A DNA stretch of 64,000 nucleotides from Sporomusa ovata DSM 2662 (GCF_000445445.1 NZ_ASXP01000001.1:194001-258000); one strand, 5' to 3'. Positions 26,086 to 34,810 are shown, numbered from the stretch's first letter. Notes: a model not told the origin generated them from the letters alone. A program made the numbers and translations.

Positions 26086-26745
26086 TTGCCGAAATTAACA
26101 GCCAAACGTGTGCCAATTGGTAAACACCGCTTGCCTCCATTGCCATATGCGTATGATGCCCTTGAACCGATTATTAGTGAAGCTACACTTAGAATACATC
26201 ACGATCATCATCATAAAGCTTATGTGGATGGCCTTAATAAAGCAGAGGTAGCATTAGCGCAAGCCCGGGCGGAGAAAGACTATACCTTCATTAAATACTG
26301 GGAAAATGAATTAGCATTCAATGGTTCTGGACATATCCTTCATAGCATCTATTGGACAATACTGACGCCAAAGGGAACCGGTGGTGAACCAGGGCCGAAT
26401 ACCGTTAAGGAAATTACCAGACGTTTTGCAAGTTTTGATGCTTTTTTAGAACAGCTAAATGCTGCAACTACTAAGGTTGAAGCATCAGGCTGGGGTATTC
26501 TCGCCTGGAATCCATCCTGGAATTCCCTGGAAATATTAATTGCTGAGAAACATCAAAATCTTACACAGTGGGGGTCTATTCCGATACTGGTTCTCGACGT
26601 ATGGGAACATGCTTATTATTTAGATTATCAATATCAACGGGAAGCATATGTTCGAAGAATAGTGGAAATAATTAATTGGAATGAAGTTGAAACAAGATTG
26701 GATTTAGCGATGCGCGGAAAGCTGCCATTATATTTTACAATGTAA
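26086..26745 (+). CDS. sodA: Fe/Mn superoxide dismutase
   Basis: A 219-residue cytoplasmic enzyme removing superoxide. The four metal ligands can be placed at H38 (RIHHDHHHKAYV), H86 (GHILHSIYW), D171 and H175 (LDVWEHAYYLDY). A glycine at the position of the Fe-SOD Gln69 and a Gln in KHQNL point to the Mn or cambialistic type, not proven. Start is a TTG at 26086 after AGGGGATG; no ATG in frame gives a sensible N-terminus. No signal peptide. Useful for an anaerobe under transient oxygen exposure. Confidence 0.92.
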   Translation: MPKLTAKRVPIGKHRLPPLPYAYDALEPIISEATLRIHHDHHHKAYVDGLNKAEVALAQARAEKDYTFIKYWENELAFNGSGHILHSIYWTILTPKGTGGEPGPNTVKEITRRFASFDAFLEQLNAATTKVEASGWGILAWNPSWNSLEILIAEKHQNLTQWGSIPILVLDVWEHAYYLDYQYQREAYVRRIVEIINWNEVETRLDLAMRGKLPLYFTM

Positions 26746-26922
26746 GAAAAGTAGAAGAAGCGTGAAATAGTAAGTTATTTTATGAAAAACATGCTATTTT
26801 CCTGTTTAAACTGACTACTGAATGCAGTATGCTGAAATGTGATTGTAGAAGCAGCGTTGTAAAATGTAAAACTATGGTATAATTATCGTAGATTTATTTG
26901 TTATAAAAGGGAGATGTTCAAC

Positions 26923-27015
26923 ATGGGAGATAAGAGCCCAAAGAACAAGGAAAAAAAGAAGAAAAAAGCTGAAAAGAAGGTTACTCCAACAGTCCTATCA
27001 GATAAATCCGAATAA
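26923..27015 (+). CDS. Small lysine-rich protein (30 aa)
   Basis: Thirty residues, MGDKSPKNKEKKKKKAEKK then a short polar tail. Good ribosome binding site (AGGGAGATG), a TATAAT -10 hexamer at 26878-26883 upstream, and its own terminator 10 bp after the stop, so it is an independent transcription unit. Extremely basic; could bind nucleic acid, but there is no recognisable domain. Confidence 0.6.
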   Translation: MGDKSPKNKEKKKKKAEKKVTPTVLSDKSE

Positions 27016-27024
27016 GGTTTATTA

Positions 27025-27054
27025 AACGCAACCAACTACATGGTTGCGTTTTTT
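27025..27054 (+). terminator. Terminator of the small lysine-rich gene
   Basis: Perfect 10-bp stem (27025-27034 with 27041-27050), loop ACTACA, T run. Confidence 0.85.
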
Positions 27055-27081
27055 CTCTACAAATAACTAATAATATAGGGG

Positions 27082-27120
27082 AAACTCCTGCTAATTTTGA
27101 TGAATTTGGCAGGAGTTTTG
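27082..27120 (+). terminator. Second terminator-like hairpin
   Basis: AAACTCCTGC (27082-27091) pairs with GCAGGAGTTT (27109-27118), T run after. Similar in layout to the hairpin at 21429-21467. Confidence 0.6.
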
Positions 27121-27217
27121 TATTTAGGAGTGATTTTTTGCATATAAAATGATCTAGTGGTACAGCTTTTGGAAAGCATCTGTGATAAAATGTTATCGTT
27201 ACAGGTTTAATGCTTTG

Positions 27218-27357
27218 AGTGAATGCTAAAATTGCGGTAATTAGTCTTTACTTTAGATTTATTCACTGACGTAGCTGGGTATCAATATAATTAAAGGAGC
27301 AAGGGAACGACTAAACCGCTTAACTATTATGGGTTACGTTCCGGTGAGGCTTGAAAA
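27218..27357 (+). promoter_or_regulatory. Structured leader of the NCS2 permease
   Basis: Two potential hairpins precede the permease. The first has arms 27218-27224/27261-27267 plus inner 27226-27230/27252-27256. The second pairs 27304-27309 (GGAACG) with 27337-27342 (CGTTCC), with inner AACC/GGTT. The second is followed at once by CGGTGAGGCTT, which contains the ribosome binding site and resembles the PyrR recognition sequence (UCCNGNGAGGCU). It does not match a purine, TPP, guanidine or PreQ1 riboswitch that I know. Confidence 0.45.
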
Positions 27358-29076
27358 ATGGATGATAATGAAAAAAAACCGGTAAATATAAGTTATGGTC
27401 TTCATGATAAAATCCCAAATAGAGTGGCAATTCCGCTTGTTATCCAACAAATAGTGGTATTGTCAATGGATCTGGTATTACCTGTTTTGATTATAAGTAT
27501 GATGGGCGGGTCGCGGGAAGTAGCTCAAAATTTTGTAAGTGTAATGATGATCGGGATTGGACTGGGGACACTATTGCAAGTCGCACATAAGGGGGCAATA
27601 GGCTCCGGATATTTCTGTGCAGAGGAAACTGGATTTTTATATTATCAGGCGTCTGCTTTGGCAGTGCAAACAGGTGGGTTGCCATTACTTTTTGGCATGA
27701 CCACTATTGCTGGTTTCTTTCAAATGCTGATTAGCAGAATCATCCCGCGCATACGGTTTTTGTTTCCTACAGAGGTAGCAGGCTTAATGGTTGCCATGAC
27801 CGGGATTGCCGGTATTGCTCCCGGGGTTGCAGCGATATTTGGCATTGATGATACAAAAACTACCATAGATATGACATCGATGTGGGTTGGAATTATAATT
27901 CTTGTAATCATGGTTTCACTAAATATATGGGGTAAGGCATCTATGCGGCAATACTCTATATTTATTGGCATTGTAATGGGATATGTGCTGTCTTACATAT
28001 GCGGAATTCTAAATGTCGATGATATAAAACAAGTAGTTGCTATGCCATATATCGCTATTCCTGTCATTCGTATGGAGTGGTCTTTTGACGGGAGATTACT
28101 GCTGCCATTTTTGGTCGCAGTTATTTGTTCTACGCTGAAAACAATAGGTAATTTAGCAATATGCCAAAAGACAAATGATGCAAATTGGAAACGTGTTGAT
28201 GTTAATAACGTCGGGAAAGGCATCTTTGCTGAAGGAATTGGGACATCATTCTGCGGAATTATTGGCTGTATGGGGTTGAACAGTAGTTCCGGCAGTGTGG
28301 GGTTAGCGATTGTAAACGGTGTTACCAGCCGCCGGTTGGCATATCTTGTAAGCAGCGTGTTTATTGCGATGGCTTTTTTCCCGAAAGCTGCTGCGTTCTT
28401 AGCCATTATGCCTGCACCTGTTATGGGAGCGGTGTTGCTAATTAATCTGGGATATTTTATTATTGAGGGGTTTCAAATCATTACTTCACGAATGCTTGAT
28501 CAAAGGAAAATATTTGTTATTGGGTTGTCACTGGTTTTTGGATTGAGTGTAGACCTGTTGCCTGGCATATATGCTCAATTCCCGGTGCAACTGCAAGCTT
28601 TATTCAAATCTTCCCTGGCAGTGGTTTCGATTACGGCTGTTCTTTTAAATCTGCTATTTCGTATCGGCATAAAACAGAAAAGTACTATAGCACTTATGGT
28701 AGGACCGAATTCGACAGCAAAATTGATTGACTTCATGGAAGCCAATGGTGCGGCTTGGGGAGCGCGCAGCGACGTTATCCACCGGGCTTCGTCTGCAATT
28801 ATCGAGTTCTTCGAGACAGCCTCCGGATTGGAGCTGGTTAAGGAAGGCAAGGTAAGACTAAAAGTCAGTTTTGACGAATATCATATTACTGTCAACATTA
28901 TCTATAACGGAGTTTTGCTGGAATTTCCGGAGAAACGGCCCACCGATGAGGAATTGCTTAATGATGACACTGCAATTGTAAAATTGTCGGGATTTTTGAT
29001 GCGTAAGTATTCAAACAAGATAGAATCATGTATGAAGGGTAAGAATTGCAGTTTGCAATTTCATTTTGAACATTGA
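27358..29076 (+). CDS. NCS2-family nucleobase permease with C-terminal extension
   Basis: About 572 residues. Residues ~20-440 are an NCS2 (xanthine/uracil permease) membrane domain with some 12-14 hydrophobic segments, including VIQQIVVLSMDLVLPV, FLFPTEVAGLMVAMTG, FAEGIGTSFCGIIG and MPAPVMGAVLL. The usual protein ends near residue 450; here ~120 soluble residues follow (IIEFFETASGLELVKEG onward) that resemble a degenerate histidine-kinase-type ATPase fold. Uracil, xanthine or uric acid are all possible substrates. The leader in front could couple expression to pyrimidine or purine supply. Single-gene unit. Confidence 0.85.
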   Translation: MDDNEKKPVNISYGLHDKIPNRVAIPLVIQQIVVLSMDLVLPVLIISMMGGSREVAQNFVSVMMIGIGLGTLLQVAHKGAIGSGYFCAEETGFLYYQASALAVQTGGLPLLFGMTTIAGFFQMLISRIIPRIRFLFPTEVAGLMVAMTGIAGIAPGVAAIFGIDDTKTTIDMTSMWVGIIILVIMVSLNIWGKASMRQYSIFIGIVMGYVLSYICGILNVDDIKQVVAMPYIAIPVIRMEWSFDGRLLLPFLVAVICSTLKTIGNLAICQKTNDANWKRVDVNNVGKGIFAEGIGTSFCGIIGCMGLNSSSGSVGLAIVNGVTSRRLAYLVSSVFIAMAFFPKAAAFLAIMPAPVMGAVLLINLGYFIIEGFQIITSRMLDQRKIFVIGLSLVFGLSVDLLPGIYAQFPVQLQALFKSSLAVVSITAVLLNLLFRIGIKQKSTIALMVGPNSTAKLIDFMEANGAAWGARSDVIHRASSAIIEFFETASGLELVKEGKVRLKVSFDEYHITVNIIYNGVLLEFPEKRPTDEELLNDDTAIVKLSGFLMRKYSNKIESCMKGKNCSLQFHFEH

Positions 29077-29211
29077 GTTCCCAACCAGGAAGTAATTCCT
29101 GCATAGATCTTAAGATTTATCACTTGAATTGTTTCTAAGCGTATCCTTAATAAAGGAGATTATTAGAATTTTATAGAATATAAAGAGTAATATTTTGGAG
29201 GGAGTGTGGAT

Positions 29212-29805
29212 ATGAGTATAGTAGTGAAAAAAATGGGAATGATGGCAACTATTTTAATCTGTATTTTGACATTTACAACTACAGCCTTGGCTATGAGTTT
29301 TTCCGCTGATATTGTCAGTTCGGATGATGGCAAAACCATTAAAAAAGAGAAGATATATATGACAAATAGCAAAGTGCGTGTGGAAACTGATGAAATGGTG
29401 AACATTTTACGGATGGATAAAAAATTGGTTTGGATGCTGATGCCTGAGGACAGGATGTATATGGAGCAAGAATTCAATCTCGCAACTGCCAAAAATCAGA
29501 AACAGACCCCGACAGCCGAGCCGCCGGCCGATGAAGACGAAAAGATCTTTATTTTGAGAGAAACTGTCAACGGTTATGTTGCCGATAAATACCAGATAAA
29601 TGCAAAAAAACAGGATTCTCACTATATATGGCTTTCAAGCGACCCTGGCATTATGATGCAAGTGAAGACCGCAGCTATTGACGGAAGCTGGTGGCAGGAG
29701 TTCCGTAATATTAGACTTGGAGAACCAGATCCGGTTTTGTTTGAGATTCCAGACGGATTTTCAAAAATGTCCATGGCTATGCCTGGTATGTTTGGTAATT
29801 ATTAA
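29212..29805 (+). CDS. Secreted DUF4412-like protein
   Basis: About 197 residues with a signal peptide (KKMGMMATILICILTFTTTALA). The mature part resembles DUF4412/LolA-like beta-rich proteins: FSADIVSSDDGKTIKKEKIYM, VRVETDEMVNILRMDKK, WMLMPEDRMYMEQ and later FEIPDGFSKM. Expected in the periplasm; function unknown. ATG 29212 follows GGAGGGAG; the GTG at 29206 is too close to it. Ends with a methionine-rich tail (KMSMAMPGMFG). Confidence 0.8.
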   Translation: MSIVVKKMGMMATILICILTFTTTALAMSFSADIVSSDDGKTIKKEKIYMTNSKVRVETDEMVNILRMDKKLVWMLMPEDRMYMEQEFNLATAKNQKQTPTAEPPADEDEKIFILRETVNGYVADKYQINAKKQDSHYIWLSSDPGIMMQVKTAAIDGSWWQEFRNIRLGEPDPVLFEIPDGFSKMSMAMPGMFGNY

Positions 29806-29877
29806 TGTTAGTAAGTAGAAGTAGCCGGATGTCAATGATGTAAGATGAATCATAATGGTCTTGGCAGAGAGCAATCA

Positions 29878-29917
29878 AGAGCCGTAATTTACCCGCATGG
29901 GGATTATGGCTCTTTTT
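29878..29917 (+). terminator. Terminator after the DUF4412-like gene
   Basis: AAGAGCCGTAAT (29878-29889) pairs with ATTATGGCTCTT (29904-29915, one G-U), T run after. Confidence 0.8.
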
Positions 29918-30080
29918 ATTTGTGAGATGTAATTTATTTGGTTTACGATTACTTGCCGCTAGTTTTTGTTTTCTCCTGGTGTGTCCTTGCCAGGATGGGA
30001 TTTTCTTTTTGGATTGTAAGCATTTTTGCGGATAACAGAAATAGCTTATAATAACGGCTATTATAGCAAGGAGGGACAAA

Positions 30081-31127
30081 ATGGGAAATCCACAAATTAT
30101 GTCAGTCGGGACAGCGATACCGCCGTATACCTTACAACAAGAAGAGATAAAGGAATTTGTTGCAACATTATTCCAAACCAATATGGCCCATCTTGAAAGA
30201 CTGTTACCAGTCTTTGAAAATGGGCTGATTAAAGTAAGGCATTTGTCACGACCGCTTGCATGGTACCGGGAGATGCATTCTTTTGCCGAAGCTAACAAAC
30301 TCTATGAAGAAACGGCCCTTACCTTGGCTGAGGAGGCAGCCGCAAAGGCTATCAAGCAGGCTGGTATCCGATCAGACGAGATCGGGATGATCATTTACAT
30401 ATCCTCTACCGGCATTGCTACGCCTACCGTGGACGCTAAAATCATTGAGCGCTTGGGCTTGTCACCGCATACTGCCCGGGTACCGATATGGGGATTGGGC
30501 TGTGCCGGGGGCATTGTTGGCCTTGCACGCGCGTCAGAGTTAGCGCAAGTGTTACCTGGAAAAGCAGTTCTGCTTATCACTGTAGAGCTTTGCAGTCTCA
30601 CTTTTCAGCGCAATGACTACTCAAAAGCCAATCTTGTTGGTACCAGTCTGTTTGGCGATGGCGCAGCCGCAGCTCTCATCGCTGTCGATGGTGGCGGGCC
30701 AACTGTATGTGGCAGCTATAGCACGTTATTCCCTGCTACGGAAGATATAATGGGCTGGGATGTTACCGAAAGCGGACTGAAAGTCCGCTTTTCGCGAGAT
30801 ATCCCGAGTATTGTTAGAAAGAATTTGCCTGAGCTTACAGGTAAGGCCTATGACAAATGGGACATTGACAGTAATTCTGTCCAGCATTATGTTGTGCACC
30901 CGGGGGGTGCAAAGGTACTTGAAGCTTATGCCGACAGTCTGAGGCTGTCTGATGATAAGCTAGATCACGCCTACCGCGTCCTGGAATCCTATGGCAATAT
31001 GTCGAGTGCTACAGTATTGTTTGTCCTGAATAGCTTTTTGGCAAGCACTCCGCCGACAGAAGAATATGGACTTATGCTAGCTTTAGGGCCAGGTTTTAGT
31101 GCCGAACAGGTGTTATTTAGATGGTAA
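30081..31127 (+). CDS. bpsA: Type III polyketide synthase (BpsA-like alkylpyrone synthase)
   Basis: A 348-residue chalcone/stilbene synthase-family enzyme that extends fatty acyl starters with malonyl-CoA to alkylpyrones or alkylresorcinols. The catalytic triad is intact: C141 (GLGCAGG), H273 (VVHPGGAKVLEA) and N306 (YGNMSSATV). ATG follows AAGGAGGG. The next gene, an isoprenylcysteine methyltransferase-type protein, overlaps its end by 7 bp, exactly the bpsA-bpsB pairing of Bacillus in which BpsB O-methylates alkylpyrones. The product is likely a membrane lipid, but acyl chain length and ring type are not readable from sequence. Confidence 0.9.
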   Translation: MGNPQIMSVGTAIPPYTLQQEEIKEFVATLFQTNMAHLERLLPVFENGLIKVRHLSRPLAWYREMHSFAEANKLYEETALTLAEEAAAKAIKQAGIRSDEIGMIIYISSTGIATPTVDAKIIERLGLSPHTARVPIWGLGCAGGIVGLARASELAQVLPGKAVLLITVELCSLTFQRNDYSKANLVGTSLFGDGAAAALIAVDGGGPTVCGSYSTLFPATEDIMGWDVTESGLKVRFSRDIPSIVRKNLPELTGKAYDKWDIDSNSVQHYVVHPGGAKVLEAYADSLRLSDDKLDHAYRVLESYGNMSSATVLFVLNSFLASTPPTEEYGLMLALGPGFSAEQVLFRW

Positions 31128-31642
31128 CTGGAATGATTGCCGGTTTGGCAAGTATAATCGTTATCCAACGACTAACAGAACTGCTGCTGGCTAATCGCAA
31201 TCAGATATGGATACTAAAGAAAGGAGGCATTGAATACGGCGCTGGCCATTATCCGTTATTTTTCTTGTTACACACTGCCTGGCTGGTTTGTTGGGTGACT
31301 GAGGGTTATTTTACTAGTTGCCTAGGTTTCTTTTGGCCGGTATGGCTGAGCTTATTCCTATTTGCACAGGTAATAAGATATTGGTGTATAATCAGCCTGG
31401 GACATTATTGGAATACACGCATTTTGGTAATTCCCGGCGACCTAGCAGTGCGACGGGGACCTTACCGGTTTTTAAAGCATCCCAATTATCTGGCAGTTGC
31501 GCTTGAGCTGGCAGTGGTACCGCTCATCTTTGGTGCGGTGGTTGCTTCTGTTGTTGCTACAGCTGCTAATGCTGCCCTGCTGCTATTAGTCAGAATTCCG
31601 GTCGAGGAACAAGCTCTTAATTTACGGAATCACGATATGTAA
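31121..31642 (+). CDS. bpsB: Isoprenylcysteine carboxyl methyltransferase-family protein (BpsB-like)
   Basis: About 173 residues with four to five membrane segments. The ICMT/PEMT signature is near the C-terminus (RRGPYRFLKHPNYLAV) and an Arg/Glu-containing end (RIPVEEQAL) matches the family. In Bacillus the BpsB homologue methylates alkylpyrones made by BpsA; translational overlap of 7 bp with the upstream type III PKS supports that role here. Its last 21 bases overlap the 3' end of the convergent sigma-54 regulator. Confidence 0.85.
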   Translation: MVTGMIAGLASIIVIQRLTELLLANRNQIWILKKGGIEYGAGHYPLFFLLHTAWLVCWVTEGYFTSCLGFFWPVWLSLFLFAQVIRYWCIISLGHYWNTRILVIPGDLAVRRGPYRFLKHPNYLAVALELAVVPLIFGAVVASVVATAANAALLLLVRIPVEEQALNLRNHDM

Positions 31643-33328
31643 TTTGTCCAGCTTGCGATACAGTGTAGTGCGGCCGATACCAAGCTTTCGGGCTGCAGCA
31701 GCGATGTTACCGTTAACATCTTCTAATGCCTGAATAATCAGTTTCTTCTCAAGATTGGCAGATTGCTGCGATATTTGATTTTCAAGACTAGTGCCTGAGC
31801 TTTGACAATTAGTTGTGTATTCAATCGGCAGGTCTGCTACGGTTAATGTGGATGTGCCTGTCGATAAAGCGATCATATTCTCGATACAGTTTTCTAATTG
31901 CCGTACATTACCTGGCCATTGGTAGTTAGCTAAATGGTGAAATAACTCCGGACTGATATCCATACGCGGAAAACTAAATTTTTTGCAGAGTTTTTCAACA
32001 AAATAGGGTGCCAGATCCCAAATATCCTCAATTCGTTCTCTAAGTGGAGGAATTTCTATTGAAATGACTTTCAAGCGATAATATAAATCTAAACGGAATT
32101 TTCCTTGCTGCACCATCTGGCACAGGTCTTGATTAGTTGCAGCAATAACACGGGCATTCATTGCGTGACACTTATTATCACCAATCCGGTAAAACTCTTT
32201 TTGTTGCAGGACCCGTAACAGTGAAGCCTGAACGTGAAAAGGCATATCGCCAATTTCATCTAAGAATATTGTTCCCGAACCTGCTAGCTCAAATTTCCCC
32301 GTTTGTCCACCCCGCTTAGCCCCTGTAAATGCGCCGTCAGTATAGCCAAAAAGTTCACTTTCTACAAGGTTATGGGGAATTGCAGCACAATTTAATGTTA
32401 CAAACGGTTTTTCTTTGCGTGCACTCGAGTTATGGATAGTTCTAGCGATAATTTCCTTGCCGGTACCGCTTTCACCTTGGATGAGAACGGTTGAATCTGT
32501 CCGCGTTGCGCGCATTGCGATATCAAGGATAGAATGAGTTTTTGGACTGCGCCCATGCCATTGAGTTTCACATTCTGCTGTATGATTAAACGAAATCGGT
32601 ACAAAGAAGTTATGTTGTTCTGTCTTTATTGAATCACCTTTGCTAATAGATGCCTTGCTGTGTAGTAAGGTTTTACCTAAAGCATCCAGATCTCTCTTGG
32701 AAAGATTAAATTTTGCTTGCATTTCAGCGATTGCGAGGCTTTGTTCAATCATGGCTGCTCCAAGGGTGGTTATCTCCATTACATGGTTATGCGTGGCACC
32801 GGCCTCACCGGAAATATTAAGTACTCCAATTAAGTTTCCGTCACTGGCGCTAATCGGAGAAGCCCAACAATCTAAAAAGCTAACAGGCTGCGAATAGTGT
32901 GTCCAACCAGGAATAGCTAGCGGCATTTGTTCGATAAGTACGGTACCTATTCCATTGGTACCCTTTAAATTTTCGCGCCAGTTAACACCGGGGGTTAAAA
33001 AAATTTTTTTTGTTTTGTTAACAAATGAAGGATCGCCAAGGGTTTCCAGGATATATCCTTCATTGTTGCTGAGCAGGATTTGGTATTTACCTCGACGCAA
33101 TAAACTAAATATATGTTGCAGGATTGGCTTTGCGGTACGAATTAGTTGTTCAGATTTGCCTAATAATTCGTTAAGTCTGTTCGATGGCAAAATATCATCT
33201 TGAAAGAGTTGTTCATGATTAACATTTAGTCCCCGGCATCTTTTCCAGGATTGGAAGATGGGTGACGGGACTTTATTTATTACTCTGGCATCATTTCCGT
33301 GAATAAAACTTGCTAATAGGCTAGCCAT
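31622..33328 (-). CDS. Sigma-54-dependent transcriptional activator (AcoR-like)
   Basis: About 568 residues. An N-terminal GAF-type sensor (about residues 80-200: GVNWRENLKGTNGIGT; DCWASPISASDG) precedes the AAA+ domain with Walker A GESGTGKE (about 285-292), the sigma-54 contact loop GAFTGA (about 332-337) and Walker B GTIFLDEIGD. A Fis-type helix-turn-helix closes the protein (NIAAAARKLGIGRTTLYRKL). It should activate the divergent iron alcohol dehydrogenase, which has a -24/-12 promoter. ATG 33328 has GGAGGTGGA upstream; the longer frame from 33427 includes the likely regulatory region. AcoR relatives sense acetoin or alcohol-type signals. Confidence 0.92.
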   Translation of the reverse strand: MASLLASFIHGNDARVINKVPSPIFQSWKRCRGLNVNHEQLFQDDILPSNRLNELLGKSEQLIRTAKPILQHIFSLLRRGKYQILLSNNEGYILETLGDPSFVNKTKKIFLTPGVNWRENLKGTNGIGTVLIEQMPLAIPGWTHYSQPVSFLDCWASPISASDGNLIGVLNISGEAGATHNHVMEITTLGAAMIEQSLAIAEMQAKFNLSKRDLDALGKTLLHSKASISKGDSIKTEQHNFFVPISFNHTAECETQWHGRSPKTHSILDIAMRATRTDSTVLIQGESGTGKEIIARTIHNSSARKEKPFVTLNCAAIPHNLVESELFGYTDGAFTGAKRGGQTGKFELAGSGTIFLDEIGDMPFHVQASLLRVLQQKEFYRIGDNKCHAMNARVIAATNQDLCQMVQQGKFRLDLYYRLKVISIEIPPLRERIEDIWDLAPYFVEKLCKKFSFPRMDISPELFHHLANYQWPGNVRQLENCIENMIALSTGTSTLTVADLPIEYTTNCQSSGTSLENQISQQSANLEKKLIIQALEDVNGNIAAAARKLGIGRTTLYRKLDKLHIVIP

Positions 33329-33376
33329 AGTCCACCTCCAGCAGTTATACAAAATAGTGTTTCGCTTAAGAAACAC

Positions 33377-33390
33377 ATGTCCACGGACAT
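33377..33390. promoter_or_regulatory. Candidate upstream activator site
   Basis: ATGTCC-AC-GGACAT, a perfect 6-bp dyad, about 110 bp upstream of the sigma-54 promoter and 48 bp before the activator start codon; the right distance for a Fis-type activator site. Confidence 0.5.
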
Positions 33391-33501
33391 TGTTCTTACA
33401 CTGATACATATTTTCCACATATATCATAATTTACCTCTTTTAAAATACGGATTTTATTAATGATTTGGTTTTTAAATTGTAAGATTCGTTAAATCTGATT
33501 T

Positions 33502-33518
33502 TGGCATGATGCATGCAT
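33502..33518 (+). promoter_or_regulatory. Sigma-54 (-24/-12) promoter of the alcohol dehydrogenase gene
   Basis: TGGCAT-N5-ATGCAT: GG at 33503-33504 and GC at 33515-33516 with the obligatory 10-bp spacing, one mismatch from TGGCAY-N5-TTGCW. It lies 53 bp before the ATG. Confidence 0.75.
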
Positions 33519-33571
33519 TATATTATGGCGTAAGATAAGAAATGGGCTAAGCCCTAAGGAGGATTTTATTT

Positions 33572-34738
33572 ATGGCAATTGGTGAGCAAGTTTTTGGGTA
33601 TTTTATTCCTACTGTGAGCCTAATGGGAGTAGGGGCACACAAACAAACTCCTGCACAAGTGAAAGCTCTTGGTGGTTCGAATGTTTTCCTGGTTACTGAT
33701 GCTTTCCTAGGCCGCCCCGGTGGGATGGCCGACGATATTAAGGCCATGCTGGAAGCGGAGGGAATTAAGGTTAGCATTTTTGCAGGAGCAGAGCCAAATC
33801 CGACTGACAAAAACGTTGAGGACGGTTTAAAAAGCTATCAGGCAAGCGGCGCTGATACTATTATAACCTTGGGCGGCGGCAGTGCTCATGACTGTGGTAA
33901 AGGAATTGGCTTATTGGCTACCAACGGCGGAAATATTCGGGACTTTGAAGGTCTTGATAAGTCTAAGAAGCCAATGCCGCCATTTATTGCCATAAACACT
34001 ACAGCCGGTACTGCATCTGAGATGACCCGGTTTGCTGTTATTACCAATACTTCTAACCATGTAAAAATGGCTATTGCTGACTGGCACACTACTCCCAATG
34101 TTGCAATTAATGATCCGTTACTGATGGTTGGCATGCCGCCTGCTCTTACTGCTGCTACCGGCATGGATGCATTAACTCATGCCGTGGAAGCATATGTTTC
34201 AGTTGCCGCTACACCGGTAACTGATTCAGCGGCTCTAATGGCCATCAAGCTTATTGCCACTAATTTACGCAATGCAGTTGCCAATGGTCAGAATATGGAA
34301 GCACGTGATAAAATGGCTTATGCCGAATACTTAGCTGGAATGGCATTTAATAACGCCGGTTTGGGCTTTGTTCATGCAATGGCTCATCAACTAGGCGGCT
34401 TATACAACTTACCTCATGGTGTATGCAACGCTATTTTACTGCCTCATGTTGAAAGATTTAATATCATTGCCTGCCCAGAACGTTTTGGTGATGTTGCTAT
34501 AGCAATGGGTGAAAATATTCAAGGTCTATCTGTTCGTGATGCTGCTGATAAAGCGATAACCGCTATTCAGAAATTATCTTCAGATGTTGGCATTCCTTCC
34601 GGCCTTGCTGAATTAAACGCTAATGAAAAAGATTTTGAGGTTATGGCCGGAAATGCATTAAAAGATATTTGCAGCCTATTTAATCCACGTACTGCCAAAC
34701 TTGATGATATAATTGCTATCTATAAGGCCGCAATGTAA
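33572..34738 (+). CDS. Iron-containing alcohol dehydrogenase
   Basis: A 388-residue group III (Fe-type) NAD(P)-dependent alcohol dehydrogenase. The nucleotide motif is GGGSAHDCGKGIGL, and the metal site is in NDPLLM...MDALTHAVEAY (Asp and His), GFVHAMAHQLGG (His) and LPHGVCNAILLPHV (His). It may act on ethanol, 1,3-propanediol, 2,3-butanediol or similar alcohols. ATG follows AAGGAGG. The sigma-54 promoter and the divergent AcoR-like activator show that expression is switched on by a specific signal, perhaps the substrate. Single gene with a perfect 19-bp terminator. Confidence 0.93.
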   Translation: MAIGEQVFGYFIPTVSLMGVGAHKQTPAQVKALGGSNVFLVTDAFLGRPGGMADDIKAMLEAEGIKVSIFAGAEPNPTDKNVEDGLKSYQASGADTIITLGGGSAHDCGKGIGLLATNGGNIRDFEGLDKSKKPMPPFIAINTTAGTASEMTRFAVITNTSNHVKMAIADWHTTPNVAINDPLLMVGMPPALTAATGMDALTHAVEAYVSVAATPVTDSAALMAIKLIATNLRNAVANGQNMEARDKMAYAEYLAGMAFNNAGLGFVHAMAHQLGGLYNLPHGVCNAILLPHVERFNIIACPERFGDVAIAMGENIQGLSVRDAADKAITAIQKLSSDVGIPSGLAELNANEKDFEVMAGNALKDICSLFNPRTAKLDDIIAIYKAAM

Positions 34739-34760
34739 TTGGTTGAATGATGTAACTAAA

Positions 34761-34810
34761 AAATACCCTATAGGTTAGAATGCCAGATAAATCTAACCTA
34801 TAGGGTATTT
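34761..34810 (+). terminator. Perfect 19-bp terminator of the alcohol dehydrogenase gene
   Basis: Arms 34761-34779 and 34792-34810 are exact reverse complements, with A and T runs at the flanks. Confidence 0.85.

Noticed and set aside
27300..27357. Purine, guanidine or THF riboswitch upstream of the NCS2 permease
   Set aside because: Conserved core sequences of those classes are not present; only a PyrR-like sequence and hairpins can be supported.
33329..33427. 33-residue N-terminal extension of the sigma-54 activator
   Set aside because: No ribosome binding site, and the region holds the likely activator dyad; start 33328 has GGAGGTGG.
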